A stretch of 64,000 nt of DNA from Budvicia aquatica DSM 5075 = ATCC 35567 (GTDB taxonomy: Bacteria; Pseudomonadota; Gammaproteobacteria; Enterobacterales; Enterobacteriaceae). Shown piece after piece: positions 27,332 to 34,987 of the stretch (the stretch's first letter is position 1; every line of letters starts with the position of its first letter). A program made the position numbers and the translations under genes. The stretch is from NCBI RefSeq assembly GCF_000427805.1, contig NZ_ATYS01000026.1, forward strand, positions 1 through 64,000, given 5' to 3'. The notes beneath the pieces are model-generated. The model was not told the DNA's origin and did no database searches. It saw only the letters and a list, made by a program, of their open reading frames with translations.

Positions 27332-27402
27332 CAAAATGTGAGTTTATTTGATTGACTTAATCATTTTGAAAGATTATTGTTGCCTTGATTTCTCACAAAA
27401 TG
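27332..27402. promoter_or_regulatory. Lysis-lysogeny switch: opposing promoters and CAAAATG operator repeats
   Basis: The rightward promoter has TTGACT (27352-27357), a 17-bp spacer and TATTGT (27375-27380). A leftward candidate on the reverse strand has TTGTGA and TAATCT. The motif CAAAATG occurs at 27332-27338 and 27396-27402, and inverted at 27362-27368; the last two form a 9-bp-arm inverted repeat. These are plausible CI operators around overlapping promoters, as in phage 186. Binding is inferred. Confidence 0.6.
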
Positions 27403-27456
27403 ATGATAGAACCTCATTAACCCCAATTAATGAGATACAACCGGAGATAATGCCCT

Positions 27457-27681
27457 ATGCGTCCAGTTATCGCAATTAGTATCACTTCGCCCTATGTCAC
27501 TTTAGAAAAGTGGCTAGAAATGTCCGGCATGAAAGAACAGACCGCCCGCGACATGATTAAGCAAAATCGCATTCCAACAAAGCCAACTCCTAAGGGTAAA
27601 ACGCGCTCACTTGTTGAAATCAACGTAGCCGCCATGACCGTTGAAGCTCTCAAGGGCTATGACGTTAATGTTAACGCCTAA
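27457..27681 (+). CDS. Cox/Apl-like excisionase and repressor
   Basis: The 74-residue protein has a winged-helix-like N-terminus (YVTLEKWLEMSGMKEQTARDMIKQNRIPTKP, here abridged from about residue 13) resembling phage 186 Apl and the Cox family. Such proteins repress the lysogenic promoter and direct Int towards excision. It is the first gene of the rightward early operon. GGAG lies 11 bases before the ATG, slightly long. The assignment rests on position and similarity. Confidence 0.75.
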   Translation: MRPVIAISITSPYVTLEKWLEMSGMKEQTARDMIKQNRIPTKPTPKGKTRSLVEINVAAMTVEALKGYDVNVNA

Positions 27682-27711
27682 TAATATTGTCTGCTTTTAG
27701 GGGTTTTGAAT

Positions 27712-28221
27712 ATGTTTGATTCATTGATTAACAAACATTTTGATTCAGCTTGTCGTCGCTTCCATGGCGCACATAACGCAGAAGAACTAGCGCCACTGGT
27801 TAGCATTCGGGCGCAGGTACTCCGCAACAAGTTGAACCCAGACCAACCGCACCATTTAACTGCCGTTGAAGTAGTGCGGTTAACGGTTGTTACTGGTGAC
27901 CGGTCATTGATTGATGGCTTATTAATGCAAGCCGGTTGCCTCCCATCTGTGCCTTATTCCTCAGTACCAGAAGATCTGGACATTCTGACATTAAACGCCG
28001 TTTCTTCTATCGGTGTTATTGCCGGTGAAGTGTCAGGCATAAAGAACGGCGAGCGGATTACCCAGACCCGCAAAAATAAGATTTTAGAGCGCGTGAGCTA
28101 CGTCATCGCGTGTTCGTCAATGATTGCGATCTCTTTAGAGTCGCGCTTTCACTCCACGCCCAGCATTGCCGCCGCCATTGATATGGTTAGTTCGATCGGC
28201 ATGATGCCGGGTTTATCTTGA
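27712..28221 (+). CDS. Phage 186 CII-like regulatory protein
   Basis: The 169 residues equal the length of 186 CII. The protein matches the phage regulatory CII family: HGAHNAEELAPLVSIRAQVLRNKLNPDQPHHLT (abridged, about 17-50) forms the helix-turn-helix region, followed by a helical C-terminus. In 186, CII activates the promoter that establishes repressor synthesis. The ATG at 27712 has AGGGG 8 bases before it. It is the second gene of the early operon. Confidence 0.82.
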   Translation: MFDSLINKHFDSACRRFHGAHNAEELAPLVSIRAQVLRNKLNPDQPHHLTAVEVVRLTVVTGDRSLIDGLLMQAGCLPSVPYSSVPEDLDILTLNAVSSIGVIAGEVSGIKNGERITQTRKNKILERVSYVIACSSMIAISLESRFHSTPSIAAAIDMVSSIGMMPGLS

Positions 28222-28231
28222 GGTTATAACG

Positions 28232-28492
28232 ATGCAACAAACATCATTAGCCCGGCTACTTGCGCGAGACCAATCCGGCATTAGTAATCCTGTTATAACG
28301 ATTACACACGGTAAACGTTCAGAGGGTTGGTTAACTCTGCCGAGCGGCCGCACTGTGGCCCCGCGTCCATCCCTTATCACTTTTACCCCTGAACCAATAG
28401 TTTTTACTAATAGCTTAAAGATTCGCTTTGTTAAAAAGGCACGTCAGTGCGGTTTGGGCTTTCTGTTTATGAGTGGTGTCCGTCATGAATAA
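28232..28492 (+). CDS. Fil-like early protein (DUF2724-type)
   Basis: The 86 residues begin MQQTSLARLLARDQSG and continue with a GWLTLPSGRTVAPRPS segment, resembling the Fil family of phage 186, which causes host filamentation. The position directly after cII is that of fil in 186. The similarity is by eye and modest, so function is tentative. The end overlaps the next gene by 8 bases. Confidence 0.55.
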   Translation: MQQTSLARLLARDQSGISNPVITITHGKRSEGWLTLPSGRTVAPRPSLITFTPEPIVFTNSLKIRFVKKARQCGLGFLFMSGVRHE

Positions 28493-28898
28493 ACTCACTG
28501 TTGTTTCAACTCCAAGCGCTAGATCGGCTGATGTATGGCTTTCAATATTGCGTCAGCAAGTTACCGGCAACCACAGCCGCGCCGGTGCGCTCTGGGATAA
28601 GTTAAAGCCTTATCAGCGTGACATGCTGATCTTTGCTGCTCGGCTGCCAAAGTCGGCCACTAAACGTTTATGGCGTGAATTTACGCGTGAAGACATGCGC
28701 GCAATTTACCGTGGCTTAAAACGTTTATTTATTTTAAAAGCAATATTCGACGGTTGCCCTGAATCAGATTTTATTCCTGCTGCTGATTGGGGCGGATTGA
28801 GTATTAATCCAAAAGAAATTAATCAAAGTAAAACTAATAACGTAGTTGCTGAGTTAAATAATAAAGCGGAGTTGTTAAATAAAATTCTGAATCACTAA
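28485..28898 (+). CDS. Early phage protein of unknown function (137 aa)
   Basis: The protein is basic and helical (HSRAGALWDKLKPYQRDMLI; LWREFTREDMRAIYRGLKR) with a polar C-terminus. Similar proteins occur in the early region of P2/186-like phages, but I know no function. The ATG at 28485 overlaps the previous stop. It belongs to the early operon with cox, cII and fil. Confidence 0.65.
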   Translation: MNKLTVVSTPSARSADVWLSILRQQVTGNHSRAGALWDKLKPYQRDMLIFAARLPKSATKRLWREFTREDMRAIYRGLKRLFILKAIFDGCPESDFIPAADWGGLSINPKEINQSKTNNVVAELNNKAELLNKILNH

Positions 28899-28964
28899 TT
28901 AATTAGTCTGGTTTTGTATGGCGTAAATCGTCAGGGATTCGTTTTATCTAAATTTGAGGTTTGT

Positions 28965-29207
28965 ATGTTTGAGAATATTAAATTAATGCATGAGCACAAT
29001 AACAGGGTCAATGCCGACCAGTTACAAGTGTTATTAAAAAATACCCGTAACGATGAGCGCAAGAATATTGCAACGTTAATGACTGTTAAGTTTGAGTTAT
29101 TAGCGGCTCATATTCGCAATGAAAATATGACCGCTGCGCAGGTAGCGGATTTATTAAATCTTGAATCTGAGAAGATTAAATATGAGGTGTTAGAAAATGA
29201 TAATTAA
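28965..29207 (+). CDS. DUF2732-like early phage protein (80 aa)
   Basis: The helical, charged protein has the pattern KNTRNDERKNIATLMTVKFE followed by LAAHIRNENMTAAQVADLL, as in DUF2732 proteins encoded upstream of gpA in P2-like phages. I take the ATG at 28965 because GAGG precedes it. The function is unknown. Confidence 0.65.
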   Translation: MFENIKLMHEHNNRVNADQLQVLLKNTRNDERKNIATLMTVKFELLAAHIRNENMTAAQVADLLNLESEKIKYEVLENDN

Positions 29208-29381
29208 GAAATTAAATCGATTTGATTTCTTAACCTCTTTGAATGCGCATAGTGCTTACGCTCGGTTATCCTAGTCATGCTAATAAGTACGCCTTACCTG
29301 ATTAACTATAGTGGAACTATAGGTAGTTCTGTTATGCCGGTCTTTTCTAAGAGAAAACCGGCTGATAGGTCAATTGGGTTT

Positions 29382-29720
29382 TTATTCATTCTTTGGGGCG
29401 TTCTTTGGAATATCTTGAATATTCAGTTCGCCTTTTTCTATAGCCGCTTTAATGGCCGGAATTGCAAAAACCGCATCATATCCCCGGAATGTAGCATCTG
29501 GTGCAATTATGTTGACCAAGCCCAGAGCGCTCAAAAATTCAGAGATTTCTACATAGTCGCCCAAGCCCCCGCCAGTAATCGAACGGTAAATAAAACCATC
29601 ATGATAGATGGCGACAGGGTAAGGCATCATATCAACCTCTTCATCGTTCTCTTTCAGCCACTCTGTGATCTTTCCATCGTAATCAGGCCGCGAGCTATCG
29701 CGAGTGTATCTGTGTTCCAT
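29382..29720 (-). CDS. Unknown 112-aa protein, opposite strand to the early operon
   Basis: I do not recognise a family. The acidic, soluble protein starts MEHRYTRDSSRPDYDGKITE and contains IYHDGFIYRSITGGG and ALGLVNIIAPDATFRGYDAV, which reads like a folded small domain. AAAGGT lies 7 bases before the ATG. The overlapping forward-strand frame (29277-29750) lacks protein-like character. It sits divergently next to the replicase gene and is convergent with the early operon, so it must have its own promoter; it could be expressed in the lysogen. Confidence 0.6.
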   Translation of the reverse strand: MEHRYTRDSSRPDYDGKITEWLKENDEEVDMMPYPVAIYHDGFIYRSITGGGLGDYVEISEFLSALGLVNIIAPDATFRGYDAVFAIPAIKAAIEKGELNIQDIPKNAPKNE

Positions 29721-29746
29721 GTTAAGTACCTTTTGGTGGTGACGCT

Positions 29747-31855
29747 GTGAATTTTTCTTTCTCAAATATCATAACGGAAACATTGCCGCCGGGCCATCAA
29801 TGGGCTTATCCGTGGAATGCTCCTCTGCCGCCAATATCGCGGCCAGATATTTCTACTTTTGATATTGAAGAAAAAGAAAAATTCATAGGGCGCTTATTGG
29901 CAGCTCGGAGCCGGGTGGCCGCATTCCCTAAATTTATACAAGCTCCAATTAATAAACGTATTGATGATATAGAGCGTAGCCAAGGCATTAAAAAAGCAAA
30001 TGCACATTTGTTAAACCATGTCATTTTGCGAACCGCGCCCCGCCTTGAGCTGATTGCTGAGAAATACAAAATTAATCGAGATTCGTTTGTTACTGCTGAA
30101 TTACGCCGTGATTTTAATAATCTTCCGGATATGGATAGTAAGCGCCGAGATGAATTAGCATTTAGGATTGCCGCCTATTTAAATATGGAAATGTCTTTGA
30201 TTGCTGATGAAACGGCAGGGGAGCCACCTCACCGCGTAGCTTTTGAAACTTATAGCCGCATAGCCAATATAGCGAGAGCATTTAATCAAGTTCCACCAGG
30301 ATTTTCATCTTGGGAAAAAGGCTCGTTAGAACCTGATGCCGCTATTTCGGCCTTATTTAGATTAACGTCCGAAAATTGGTGGCGTAGACGATTGAAGCGG
30401 TTTGCAGATCTCTGGCGTGAGCATTTGCAGATCGGGTTGGGGAATGTGAGTAAAAAAACCTCCGCTTATTGTAGCCGTACAACTCAATTTGAATGGAAGG
30501 AGCAGCGCAGGCGCACCCGTGAGTTTTTGGAGTCTATGCAACTGGAAGATGAAGAAGGCAACAGGATATCGTTAATAGAAAAATATGATGGCTCTAATGC
30601 TAACCCGGAGATCCGCCGCTGTGAAATGATGACCCGGATCCGTGGGTTTGAAAATGTCAGTTTGGAGTTGGGTTATGTAGCAGATTTTTATACTTTAACC
30701 GCCCCATCAAAATATCATGCTACAACATCAGCGGGGTATAAAAACAGAAAGTGGCAAGGAAGTAATCCGGCTGATACTCAGCGTTATTTGTGTGGGGTAT
30801 GGGCAAAGATTCGAGCGAAATTAGCGCGTGATGGGTTGCCTATCTTTGGGATCCGGGTGGCCGAGCCGCACCATGACGGCACGCCTCACTGGCATATGCT
30901 TATATTTATGCGGCCATCTGATGTAGATGCTATCCGTTTGGTGATGCGTGGGCATGCCATGAGTGAGGATTTTGAAGAGCTACGCAGCGATAAGGCCAAG
31001 AAAGCGCGATTCTATGTAGAGCCTATCGATCCCGATAAGGGAAGTGCGACGGGTTATGTTGCTAAGTATATATCTAAAAATATCGATGGTTACGCACTGG
31101 ATGGGGAGATTGATGCTGATACAAAAGAGCCATTAAAAGAAGCTGCATTAGCCGCTAGTGCGTGGGCTAGTCGCTGGCGTATCCGTCAATTTCAATTTAT
31201 TGGCGGTGCGCCTGTTTCTGTTTATCGGGAATTACGGCGTATGGCCGATACGGATACCGCCAAGGCTTTAGATCTTGATTTTGCAGCGGTGCATGATGCG
31301 GCTGATAAAGGCGCTTGGGGGGAATATGTAAAAGCTCAGGGTGGGCCGTTCGTTAAGCGCCGAGAGCTGATAGTTAGTCTTGTGTATGAATTAAAGGAAG
31401 GTGCTAGCGAGTACGGTGAGGACGTTAAAAAGATATTTGGTGTCCAGTGTTCCCATGTTCCGGGATCGCCAATTAGAACTCGAATCAAAGAATGGAAGAT
31501 AGTATCTAAAATTTCCGATGAAGCTAAGGCCACCTCGGTTTTAGCCCTTGCTTTTGAACTTGACCTAAACGGCGCTTTTGCGCCGTCTCGGAGTTCTGTC
31601 AATAACTGTACGGAGCCACAGCGAAGGGTTAGCAGAAATATCGAGTTGCAGTTAAAAAGCCGGGGAGAAACCGGCGACCCGGAACAGGTTTCTATCTTAA
31701 TCCGTGGCGGTATTTTGAAAACCGACCCCGGCAAGGGGCTGAGGATTGCAAATAATCAGCTTATCGATGTGAGGATCGGGTTAGATGTGGGCCGAGTTTA
31801 TAGGGCATCTAATGAGAGGGATGTTGAAAAGGCATTTAACGACTTAGGTATTTGA
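29747..31855 (+). CDS. A: P2 gpA-like rolling-circle replication initiator
   Basis: The 702-residue HUH endonuclease of the P2 A family has the metal-binding H381-W-H383 in EPHHDGTPHWHMLIF and the paired catalytic tyrosines Y437 and Y441 in GYVAKYISKNID. It nicks the phage origin and starts rolling-circle replication with the host Rep helicase. The start is GTG with GGTGG upstream. In P2 the nick site lies inside this gene; I could not locate it here. P2 A is about 760 residues, so this is slightly short but complete in motifs. Confidence 0.92.
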   Translation: MNFSFSNIITETLPPGHQWAYPWNAPLPPISRPDISTFDIEEKEKFIGRLLAARSRVAAFPKFIQAPINKRIDDIERSQGIKKANAHLLNHVILRTAPRLELIAEKYKINRDSFVTAELRRDFNNLPDMDSKRRDELAFRIAAYLNMEMSLIADETAGEPPHRVAFETYSRIANIARAFNQVPPGFSSWEKGSLEPDAAISALFRLTSENWWRRRLKRFADLWREHLQIGLGNVSKKTSAYCSRTTQFEWKEQRRRTREFLESMQLEDEEGNRISLIEKYDGSNANPEIRRCEMMTRIRGFENVSLELGYVADFYTLTAPSKYHATTSAGYKNRKWQGSNPADTQRYLCGVWAKIRAKLARDGLPIFGIRVAEPHHDGTPHWHMLIFMRPSDVDAIRLVMRGHAMSEDFEELRSDKAKKARFYVEPIDPDKGSATGYVAKYISKNIDGYALDGEIDADTKEPLKEAALAASAWASRWRIRQFQFIGGAPVSVYRELRRMADTDTAKALDLDFAAVHDAADKGAWGEYVKAQGGPFVKRRELIVSLVYELKEGASEYGEDVKKIFGVQCSHVPGSPIRTRIKEWKIVSKISDEAKATSVLALAFELDLNGAFAPSRSSVNNCTEPQRRVSRNIELQLKSRGETGDPEQVSILIRGGILKTDPGKGLRIANNQLIDVRIGLDVGRVYRASNERDVEKAFNDLGI

Positions 31856-31938
31856 TATTTTACTTATTGTTATTTATATGATTTATATCATCATCAATAA
31901 AAAATCATTAAGTAATGGACAACAACATTAAGTTGTTT

Positions 31939-31958
31939 TACTGTATTAATATACAGTA
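31939..31958. promoter_or_regulatory. LexA (SOS) box
   Basis: TACTGTATTAATATACAGTA is a full 20-bp LexA box: CTGT-N8-ACAG with the flanking TA and TA. It differs from the TACTGTATATATATACAGTA consensus at two inner positions. It ends 13 bases before the ATG of the 51-residue protein, so it must overlap that gene's promoter. The gene should be repressed by LexA and induced by DNA damage. Confidence 0.88.
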
Positions 31959-31971
31959 TTTAAGGGGCGAA

Positions 31972-32127
31972 ATGGGATTGGATTTTAAACAATCGGTTGC
32001 AGTTGAACGAGCAGAGCTATTAGTTAGGCTGATTGTTGATGTGAAATGTTCAGAACGGGACAAGGAGATTGCAATTGCTTGGATCGCTGATACTTTAAAT
32101 GAGCTTAAGGCTCATGATAGTTTGTAA
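31972..32127 (+). CDS. SOS-controlled 51-aa phage protein, possible CI antirepressor
   Basis: The protein starts MGLDFKQSVAVERAELLVRL and continues as a second charged helix (CSERDKEIAIAWIADTLNEL), probably a helical hairpin. AAGGGG lies 4-5 bases before the ATG at 31972. A LexA box sits directly upstream. Phage 186 carries the LexA-controlled antirepressor gene tum in the same part of its genome, and the CI here is 186-like and lacks self-cleavage. A Tum-like role is therefore a reasonable inference. The sequence does not resemble Tum by eye, so this is functional analogy only. Confidence 0.65.
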   Translation: MGLDFKQSVAVERAELLVRLIVDVKCSERDKEIAIAWIADTLNELKAHDSL

Positions 32128-32252
32128 AGGCAATAATATTAAAAAGAATTATACATGTTACTAAACATGACCTCGTCAATAGAACTTACGGTGAACATCC
32201 GCTAAACTATCGCTTAACCTCAATAGATAGAGATGACTTTTGGGAGCATTTG

Positions 32253-33719
32253 ATGAGTAGAAAGGACTTTACAGTTCAACATGATGTAGCGATAGATGAC
32301 ATACTTCTCGATCACCAAAATCCTCGAATTCGTTCCGGCGATGATCAGGATGATTGTATTGCTAGAGTCTTGAGAAAGGAAGAGCAAATGCTCAGACTTA
32401 TGGCAAGCATTGCTGTTGATGGTCTGTCTACTATGCCAATACTCGTGATGCCAACAGATGATGGAAAGTGGGTTGTTAAGGATGGTAACCGGCGTATTAC
32501 TGCGTTGAAACTTCTTAATAAGCCTGAATTATGTCAGTTGACTACTCTTCGCGGCAAAATTAGAAATATTAGAAAGAATAATTTAAAGAATATTCCTACT
32601 AAAATTGATTGTCATTCAAGCTCTAATGAAGAGGCTATAGCTAAAGAAGTAATAGCTCGGCATTCTGGCGCGCTAGGTGGGGCTGGCCAATTAGATTGGT
32701 CAGCCTATCTCAGGACTGTCTATCTTTTAAGCAATAACCATTCCTCAGAGTATAAGAGGGCCGGACAATATTTGTTCTGGGCGGAAAGTAATAAAATACC
32801 AGTTGAAGATGACTTTCCGATAACAAATATTAATCGATTTTTTAATGAGTCAAATCTTAGTTTGCTCGGGTTTAAAGTTACACAGAATGAATTAGAACCA
32901 ATTCTTCCAGAAGATAAAATAATTGGTATGGCTTATAAGGTAATTGGCGATTTCTATTCGAAAAGAAAGTCTGTCAACGATGTTTTCACCCCTGAGCAAG
33001 CTAAAATATATTTAGATGAAGTTAGAGAAAGTGTTGGAATACATAAAGTAATAGATGTCCCTGATACTGGTAGCACTGGTAGCACTGGTAGCACTGGTAG
33101 CACTGGTAGCACTGGTAGCACTGGTAGCACTGGTAGCACTGGTAGCACTGGTAGCACTGGTAGCACTGGTGCAGGGCAATCAACCCCACCTCCGGATAGT
33201 GATGTTGTTGATGCAGGGCCTTCAGAAGGACCAATTAGACCTGTTCGGGGAAGCCCACCAAGAAAACCTGATTGGGATAGAAAAAAATTATTTTGGAAAG
33301 GGGCATTATGTCCCGCAATTCCTAGCACAGAATTGAAGGCTAGGAAGATTGTCTATGAAATAGGAAGGATTAACTCAGAAGATGCAACACTAGCTGTTAC
33401 GATGCTTTTACGTGGTTTGGTGGAGTTAAGTGTTGGATATCATAGAAAAAATAATAAATTAGAAAATTTATCTAAGTTTGCTAGTCTTGCTAGTGATATG
33501 GAATCTTCTGCCGACTCAATGTATCAGCTAAAAAAAATAAATAAATCACAACTTGACCTAATTAAAGCCTATACAAACACTAAAAGAACTGAGGTTGGCA
33601 TCCTTAATATTGATACTTTGCAAAAATATTTGCATAGAGAGACTCATATACCGAATAGACAAACGATCCATACTTTTTGGGACGAAATTTGCTTTTTTAT
33701 TAGGTTATGCTGGGAATGA
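32253..33719 (+). CDS. ParB/sulfiredoxin-fold protein with Thr-Gly-Ser repeat linker
   Basis: The 488-residue protein has an N-terminal ParB/Srx-type domain (about 10-130) with the core motif KDGNRRITALK (D77-R81). A helical middle follows (about 135-270), then eleven perfect Thr-Gly-Ser units (about 272-304), a Pro-rich segment, and a helical C-terminal domain (about 340-488). ParB-type domains bind CTP or have nuclease/ATPase activity. GGGAG lies 6 bases before the ATG at 32253. The methyltransferase gene follows after 64 bases. The site between replicase and portal is where P2 has tin and old. A defence or DNA-modification role is inferred from this. Confidence 0.75.
   Translation: MSRKDFTVQHDVAIDDILLDHQNPRIRSGDDQDDCIARVLRKEEQMLRLMASIAVDGLSTMPILVMPTDDGKWVVKDGNRRITALKLLNKPELCQLTTLRGKIRNIRKNNLKNIPTKIDCHSSSNEEAIAKEVIARHSGALGGAGQLDWSAYLRTVYLLSNNHSSEYKRAGQYLFWAESNKIPVEDDFPITNINRFFNESNLSLLGFKVTQNELEPILPEDKIIGMAYKVIGDFYSKRKSVNDVFTPEQAKIYLDEVRESVGIHKVIDVPDTGSTGSTGSTGSTGSTGSTGSTGSTGSTGSTGSTGAGQSTPPPDSDVVDAGPSEGPIRPVRGSPPRKPDWDRKKLFWKGALCPAIPSTELKARKIVYEIGRINSEDATLAVTMLLRGLVELSVGYHRKNNKLENLSKFASLASDMESSADSMYQLKKINKSQLDLIKAYTNTKRTEVGILNIDTLQKYLHRETHIPNRQTIHTFWDEICFFIRLCWE
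33066..33164 (+). repeat. Eleven tandem copies of ACTGGTAGC
   Basis: The 9-bp unit ACTGGTAGC repeats eleven times without a mismatch; a degenerate twelfth unit (ACTGGTGCA) follows. It encodes (Thr-Gly-Ser)11 in the ParB-like protein. Every unit is in frame, so slippage would change linker length without frameshift. The perfect identity suggests recent expansion. Confidence 0.95.
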
Positions 33720-33783
33720 TGAATTTGGTGAAGAATATTTTGGATGTTTGTTCTATTTCTTTTGGCGTGAAAGGGGAGCAGTC

Positions 33784-34647
33784 ATGAGGTTTGGTACCCC
33801 TTTGCGCTATCCGGGTGGGAAAGGTAAGCTTACCGATTTTATTAAACTGGTATTTGTACAGAATAATTTAATTTCTGGTCATTATGTTGAACCATATGCT
33901 GGTGGGGCGGGTATTGCCATAAACTTGCTTCTCCAAGGTTATGCTGGTCATGTACATCTCAATGATATTAATCGCTCTGTTTATGCTTTCTGGCATAGCG
34001 TGTTATATGAAACAGATGAACTTTGTCAGAAAATAATGTCTACTGAAGTGACCATGGATGAGTGGTTTATTCAAAAAAATGTACAAAAAAATGCTGACTC
34101 TCATAATTTATTGGAATTGGGTTTTTCAACATTTTTCCTTAATCGCACTAACCGTTCAGGAATTTTAGCAGCAGGGGTTATTGGTGGTAAAAACCAAAAT
34201 GGTAGATGGAAGATAGATGCAAGGTATAATAAAGACGACCTTATCTCTAGAATCGAAAGAATCTATCTTAATCGAGATGCGATTAGTCTATATAATATTG
34301 ACGCGGCTTCATTGATAAAAACAGTGTTACCAGCCTTACCAGACAAAACACTTATTTATTTGGACCCTCCTTATTATGTTAAAGGCCAAGGGCTATATGA
34401 AAATCATTATATACATAGTGACCATATTGAAATAGCCAAGTTGGTTCAAAAAAATATCACTCACCCATGGATTGTTTCTTATGACCATGTTCCCCAAATA
34501 ACTGATATGTATAAAAATACTGAGAATATTATCTACGGTATTAATTACAGTGCTCAGAATCGGTATGAAGGTGCAGAGGTAATGTTTTTTAGCGATGACT
34601 TACTCATTCCTGATATAAAAAATCCTTCTAACTTAAAAGCTTCTTAG
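33784..34647 (+). CDS. D12-class (Dam-like) DNA adenine N6-methyltransferase
   Basis: The 287-residue enzyme has the alpha-class order: PLRYPGGKGKL at the start, SAM-binding EPYAGGAG (residues 36-43), HLNDIN, and catalytic D194-P-P-Y197. FFLNRTNRSGIL is also typical of the D12 family. The target sequence cannot be read from the protein; GATC is possible. GGGGAG lies 6 bases before the ATG. No restriction nuclease with a classic motif is adjacent, so its partner is the ParB-like protein or none. It could be an orphan protective methylase. Confidence 0.88.
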   Translation: MRFGTPLRYPGGKGKLTDFIKLVFVQNNLISGHYVEPYAGGAGIAINLLLQGYAGHVHLNDINRSVYAFWHSVLYETDELCQKIMSTEVTMDEWFIQKNVQKNADSHNLLELGFSTFFLNRTNRSGILAAGVIGGKNQNGRWKIDARYNKDDLISRIERIYLNRDAISLYNIDAASLIKTVLPALPDKTLIYLDPPYYVKGQGLYENHYIHSDHIEIAKLVQKNITHPWIVSYDHVPQITDMYKNTENIIYGINYSAQNRYEGAEVMFFSDDLLIPDIKNPSNLKAS

Positions 34648-34790
34648 TATGTGTTTTTTTGAAGAGTGCATGCCTATGCTGCATGAATCCGCATGAGCGC
34701 CACGTTAGGTAATTCCCCCTGTAACCCCACGCCCAGCGAGGCCTAAATCGGATCGCGCACTCGCATGAAAATCATTCAATCAAGTGCGGA

Positions 34791-34809
34791 GGCGTGGTGG
34801 GGGTACGAT
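34791..34809. other. Putative cohesive-end (cos) site
   Basis: GGCGTGGTGGGGGTACGAT resembles the 19-base cohesive ends of 186 (GGCGTGGCGGGGAAAGCAT) and P2 (GGCGAGGCGGGGAAAGCAC) and lies at the equivalent map place downstream of gpQ. The first ten bases match 186 with one change; the last part diverges. The cut positions are inferred. Confidence 0.6.
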
Positions 34810-34944
34810 TGCGCGCGCTGAGTGATTTAGATGTAAAATCACCCACTCAGGCCGCATCCTGTGCCATTCACTTTCATCCCTTAATCGTGAGTTGCTTTAA
34901 GTGGAACCTCTGAGAATAGCGCACAGCTCGATATAACGCAGGCA

Positions 34945-34970
34945 ATAAAAAACCGCCACGCGGCGGTTTA
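34945..34970 (-). terminator. Intrinsic terminator of the portal-terminase operon
   Basis: On the reverse strand AAACCGCC and GGCGGTTT form an 8-bp GC-rich stem with a four-base loop, followed by a run of T. It lies 18 bases after the gpQ stop. Confidence 0.8.
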
Positions 34971-34987
34971 GTTTGTAGGGCTGATTA

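Larger units (their letters stand above)
34648..34987. other. Non-coding cos region between cargo genes and portal gene
   Basis: No gene is visible in this 340-bp stretch. It contains GC-rich direct and inverted motifs, the putative cos core at 34791-34809, and the portal operon terminator at 34945-34970. The layout equals the cos end of P2, with gpQ transcribed towards it. Confidence 0.6.

Noticed and set aside
29197-29274. 25-codon ORF (MIIKKLNRFDFL...) overlapping the stop of the DUF2732-like gene
   Set aside because: Coupling is possible (ATGA-like overlap), but the frame is too short and unrecognised to call.
29277-29750. Forward-strand 157-codon ORF opposite the 112-residue gene
   Set aside because: Its composition is not protein-like and it overlaps a better-supported reverse-strand gene with a ribosome site.
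33066-33164. Tandem repeat as a CRISPR array
   Set aside because: Units are 9 bp, contiguous and without spacers; no cas genes are present.
33022-33336. Long open frames in other phases of the 9-bp repeat (poly Val-Leu-Pro, Cys-Tyr-Gln or Leu-Val-Ala)
   Set aside because: They result from the tandem repeat being free of stops in several frames; the Thr-Gly-Ser frame belongs to a gene with a ribosome site and a recognisable domain.
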